DNA of 64,000 bases, taken from the NCBI GenBank assembly GCA_928212115.1, contig CAKMRJ010000001.1, positions 368,641,599 to 368,705,598 of the forward strand. Direction: 5' to 3'. Source of the stretch: Lactuca virosa (taxonomy: Eukaryota; Streptophyta; Magnoliopsida; Asterales; Asteraceae). This document shows positions 61,132 through 64,000 of the stretch, in pieces (position 1 is the first letter of the stretch; each line of letters begins with the position of its first letter). A program made the translations under genes and the position numbers. The notes under the pieces are model-generated. The model had not been told where the DNA came from, searched no databases, and saw nothing but the letters and a program-made list of their open reading frames with translations.

Positions 61132-62581
61132 GTGATTTTAGTGTTACCATGTCATTTTATGTAATTGGAACTTACATGTGAGCTAAGGGGCTTCATAATT
61201 TGTACTCTAATATATGTATAGGTATGTGCGAAGTGCACGCATGTATAAGATCAACTTAGAAGTAGGTTCAACGACAAGTCAGGAGTCCGGGGGCAGCGCC
61301 CCTGGGTCTGGGGTTTCCAAAGGGGCAGCGCCCCTTTGGCGGGGTCTAGGGGTAGCGCCCCTAGTGGGGTCTAAGTGGCAGAGACCTTGGCTGGGGTGAT
61401 TATCTTGAGGTTGATTATGGTAAAACTGATCAAATTCGTCAGTTATGGAAACCATTGATTTCCTTATTAAATTCCGGATTTCCTTGACTTGCTTCCAAAG
61501 CAACCCATAACGGCCATCTCTAAGAGCCAAACTCTAAATCTCGTTTATTATATAAACGACTCTTCACTTTGAGAAGAGGGACGCAACCATTAGCTCTCTT
61601 TTCTTCAGACGAACATAGAATCCTTCCGGAAATTTGGCTTACGATTTTGTGCCTAGATTCGTACGTGTCATCTTGGATTATCCTAGGCTGAATTTCTTGC
61701 AACCCAGGCATAGGGTAGAAATATCAGTTCGGAAAGTGTTCACACGATCCAATGGGTATCCAGATCTCCAACATAAACCCTAATTATTCCAACATATATA
61801 ACTTTAAAGGTATATAAGCTTAGACATCCAAGCTCATTATATTACTTCGTTTTGTATCATATATGCATTGTAATCGTCCAAAGTTCTTAAAATTCAAATA
61901 CTAACTTGATTTACTTCCAAGATTTTTATAAATTCTACCATTATCTTCCTCTTAAGTAATTTTCATTTTCAATTATAATATATAGCCTGGTAGGTCTGCA
62001 GAAAGATGTGATGTAAGAGTAACATAATAGTGAAATTTTGAAAATCTTGAAAGTAAATCAAGTTAGGGTTGAAGTTTAAGAGCCTTATAATGCATATATG
62101 ATACAAAACAGTGTATTATCTTAGGTTTGGATACCTAAGCTTATATACATTTAGGGTATATTCACTTCTCCCATATATATGAGATGCAAGTGGGGAATGT
62201 GGCTTTTGGAAGGTTTAATATCACAAGCTTTATAATAAGTAAATATGAAACTATACAGACCTTCCGGTGAAGATATGTTCTCTCAACCCCAATATTTGTT
62301 GGTCTACGTTGGCCACGTTGATCCTTATGAAATTCCTCCAATACATTTCTCATTTTGAATGCTTCCTCAAAGTAATTGTCCTATATATATAATTTAAGAT
62401 ATTTGACAATGCTTCTAAAAGATAATAAAAAAGAAACTTTTGTAAAGTACTAAATTACCTGATTCATGTCGATTGTCTGCAACGCTTCTCCACGAGTAAA
62501 AATAATCGCATGATTTTGGTTTTCAGGTTTTCCTTCACCGATTTTTGAAGGATTACCTGGAAGCTTGATACGGTATATTTC
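57945..62581 (-). CDS. CALS7: Callose synthase (CALS7-like), C-terminal part, frameshifted
   Basis: This encodes the C-terminal third of a 1,3-beta-glucan (callose) synthase, a plasma-membrane enzyme using UDP-glucose. Nine exons with GT-AG introns: 62581-62459, 62380-62261, 60782-60699, 60616-60504, 60373-60144, 60060-59263, 59186-59136, 59036-58854, 58190-57945. All join in phase, giving about 648 residues. Family motifs include IYRIKLPG, ENQNHAIIFTRGEALQTIDM, SSLAWFTSNQETSFVTIGQR, VRFHYGHPDIFDR, YIQVGKGRDVG, RATGRGFIVFHAKFADNYRL and WFPFVSEFQT; multiple membrane spans follow. The YMVMSGL start of exon six and MEISLERGFR favour the phloem-type CALS7 branch. One extra A in exon 62380-62261 (120 nt, 119 expected) breaks the frame at RRPT. 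Upstream exons (about two thirds of the family's ~1,900 residues) are not seen before the window end. Confidence 0.88.
61083..61126. repeat. (TA)n microsatellite
   Basis: About 22 TA units immediately left of the solo copia LTR in the callose synthase intron. Confidence 0.9.
61127..61794 (-). mobile_element. Solo copia-type LTR in an intron
   Basis: 668 bp, TGTTGG...CCAACA, with TATAT on both sides (61122-61126 and 61795-61799). The TSD is only weak support because the left flank is a TA repeat. It contains a GC-rich series GGGGCAGCGCCCC (61282-61365) with self-complementary units separated by GGGGTCT. Orientation is a guess from the AATAATTAGGG-type start on the minus strand. Confidence 0.6.
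61810..62148. mobile_element. Foldback/MITE-like long inverted repeat
   Basis: The two halves are inverted copies over most of their length: GTATATAAGCTTAG at 61810 matches CTAAGCTTATATAC ending at 62148, TTTTGTATCATATATGCATT matches its inverse near 62085-62108, and AACTTGATTTACTT matches near 62050. Arms are about 155 bp with a short unpaired centre. No convincing TSD was found. No coding capacity. Confidence 0.75.
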
Positions 62582-63167
62582 CTATCATGCGAATATGCCA
62601 TGATAACAATTAACACCAAAAATAAACAAAGGTAAACTTTAATCCATCATCAATTAGTTATTTTATTCATGTTAGAATGTTTATGTGTGATAATTCTCAT
62701 TGAGCATAGAGATTATCTTTCCCTGGATTAGGGTTTCCCTCGGTCTATATATTACATTTCCCTAGTTTTAGATCAAGATGATACACATAAGTATTATTGA
62801 GTTTGTGATTATATTGTATCATAACTAGGTTAGACTATGCCCATTGGTGACAAAAAAATCAATCGGTCACCAAAATAATATTTAAAAAAATGAGAAATTG
62901 AAGCAAAACCCACCGACGGAGTGGGTGTATCAACGGTCAAGTTGGTCATTTTTTTTATATATTTTAAGCTACTTGTCTTAATGAAAATGAAACCTAAGAC
63001 TTTTATAGGATAAAATTATATATCCAATAAAATTAAAAATTATCCATTTTAAAAAATACTGATATTTAAAACTTGTTTTATCTATAAATAAAGTATGATA
63101 TCATCATATTTTCATATCGAATCTCCATTCTGTATTTTTAATCTCTTTTGATTTGTATTTTCTAAAT
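62582..63167. other. Non-coding stretch upstream of the last visible callose synthase exon
   Basis: No further callose synthase exon is recognisable. At 62830-62832 TTA is followed by GACTATGCCCATTGGTGAC and a nearby complementary GGTCACC, then CCCAC...GTGGG. This could be the terminal and subterminal structure of the PIF/Harbinger-type element to the right, but it is unproven. Confidence 0.45.
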
Positions 63168-64000
63168 ATGGATGATTCGTTTCCAAATTTTTACATAAAT
63201 CTTGGAGTCTCTTAAAATTATTCTAATCCTCAAAACTCTTTATTTTTTTTTTCAAATCCCAACCAAGACCATGTTACAAATAATCTTCAAACATCACAAA
63301 ATACTGAAAAACAACCACGAGGCTATAAATGGAATGATGTTGAAAATGTCGCTTTAATATCAGCATAGCATGGTGTTTTGCTAGTGAAGATAAGAAGTGT
63401 GGAAAAAACCAAAAAAAAAGCATCATTGGGGGAACAAATAAAGGAATTGTATGATGCCGATCAGGCTGAATATCCATAAAAGCTTAATAGCAGGAACGAA
63501 GATCAAATGAGTGGTCATTATAAGCAACTGAGTGAAAATGCACAAAAGTGGGTTGGTGTTTATAAGGAAGCAAATCGCCGAACAAATGGAATGAGTCAGA
63601 ACGAGAAAGATGCTGAGAATGAAGCCCATAAAATTTATGAGGCAAGTAGGAACAACTTTAACGACATTATTTTTTTTAATGAAGTTATGTGTAAACACGA
63701 GAAATGGGTTTTAGAGTTACATCGTGACATAACATGTTATCGTCCTGAATGTGAAGCGGGTAATGAAAAAAGTGGTGGTAGCACAAAAAGATCAAGGACT
63801 ACTAAAGAAGGGTAGTATTGTGTCCATTCCAACCCAAAAATGCCAACTAGAGAACAGTTAAACATCTAACATGCTGTGATGCAGCTAAAAAAGGGAAAAG
63901 GTAAGGCTTCTAATGAAATTACTATAGAACTTCATTCACTGTGTCTTACTAGAGAAAATAAACTTGAAGTCATGAAAAAAGAATCGAATTGGATAAAGAA
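63168..64000 (+). pseudogene. PIF/Harbinger-associated ORF (NAM-associated domain type), decayed, runs off the window
   Basis: A likely start at 63168 (MDDSFPNF) is followed by degraded N-terminal sequence in several frames (GYKWNDVENVALISA is readable near 63320). An open stretch at 63507-63815 (MSGHYKQLSENAQKWVGVYK, HKIYEASRNNFNDI, FNEVMCKHEKWVLELH, STKRSRTTKE) then stops, and further similarity continues to the edge. This is the plant family often labelled 'glutathione S-transferase T3-like', with a NAM-associated C-terminal domain. It has no enzyme activity implied and usually accompanies the Harbinger nuclease as the Myb/SANT-type partner. Stops at several points make it a pseudogene. 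Confidence 0.7.

Larger units (their letters stand above)
60783..62260 (-). other. Enlarged intron of the callose synthase gene
   Basis: This 1478-bp intron separates the frameshifted exon from 60699-60782. Most of its length is inserted DNA: a TA repeat, a solo copia LTR and a foldback element, in that order from left. The donor is GTCTGT, weaker than the usual GTAAGT. Confidence 0.75.

Overview
This 64 kb window is plant nuclear DNA, almost certainly from the Asteraceae and probably a lettuce-type (Lactuca) genome. The plant signs are a multi-exon callose synthase gene with GT-AG introns, LTR retrotransposons primed by initiator-Met tRNA (TGGTATCAGAGC), and TA microsatellites. The lettuce suggestion rests on dense ACTCGYCGAGT palindromes in several LTR families, which I associate with lettuce repeats. 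That is an inference; nothing was searched.

Layout. (1) Positions 22-41341 are one very large nested locus. Its outer frame is a gag-only, pol-less Ty3/gypsy-type element (TR-GAG-like, minus strand). The two outermost LTRs share the target duplication TATCG (17-21 and 41342-41346), so the locus began as a single insertion and now has an LTR-internal-LTR-internal-LTR layout. Later insertions are: a solo LTR (473-2176, TSD GTAAT) in the left LTR; a chromovirus, 'C' (14535-25073), with decayed gag-pol-chromodomain; a Ty1/copia element, 'D' (8612-14534, minus), in the 5' LTR of C; and a deletion-derivative chromovirus, 'E' (25643-35806, TSD TCATC). A deletion fused the truncated middle LTR to D at about 8611. 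(2) 41347-43190 is AT-rich non-coding DNA with a diverged tandem duplication. (3) 43190-56545 is a second, diverged gag-only element, 'F' (minus), missing its left end. It contains a pol-less LTR element, 'G' (45447-51839, TSD CCTCA), and a solo LTR (53037-54955, TSD ATAAT). (4) 56546-57944 is gene-poor. (5) 57945-62581 (minus) is the 3' third of a CALS7-like callose synthase. Nine exons are recognisable and there is a one-base frameshift in one of them; one intron holds a solo copia LTR and a long foldback element. (6) From 63168 to the window end (plus) is a decayed PIF/Harbinger-associated ORF (NAM-associated domain type).

The host gene content is essentially one truncated callose synthase; everything else is transposon archaeology. 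The most unusual signal is structural. The copia element D is packed with hairpins whose stems differ but stay complementary while their loop sequences are constant. The LTRs of the gag-only family carry 17-nt-period mini-hairpins with compensatory stems. Six LTR families share a block (ACTCAC..AG, then about 50 nt later TNTCAGG or TTTCAGGTA) 200-330 bp from the LTR 3' end. These point to RNA-level structure or processing signals shared by otherwise different elements.
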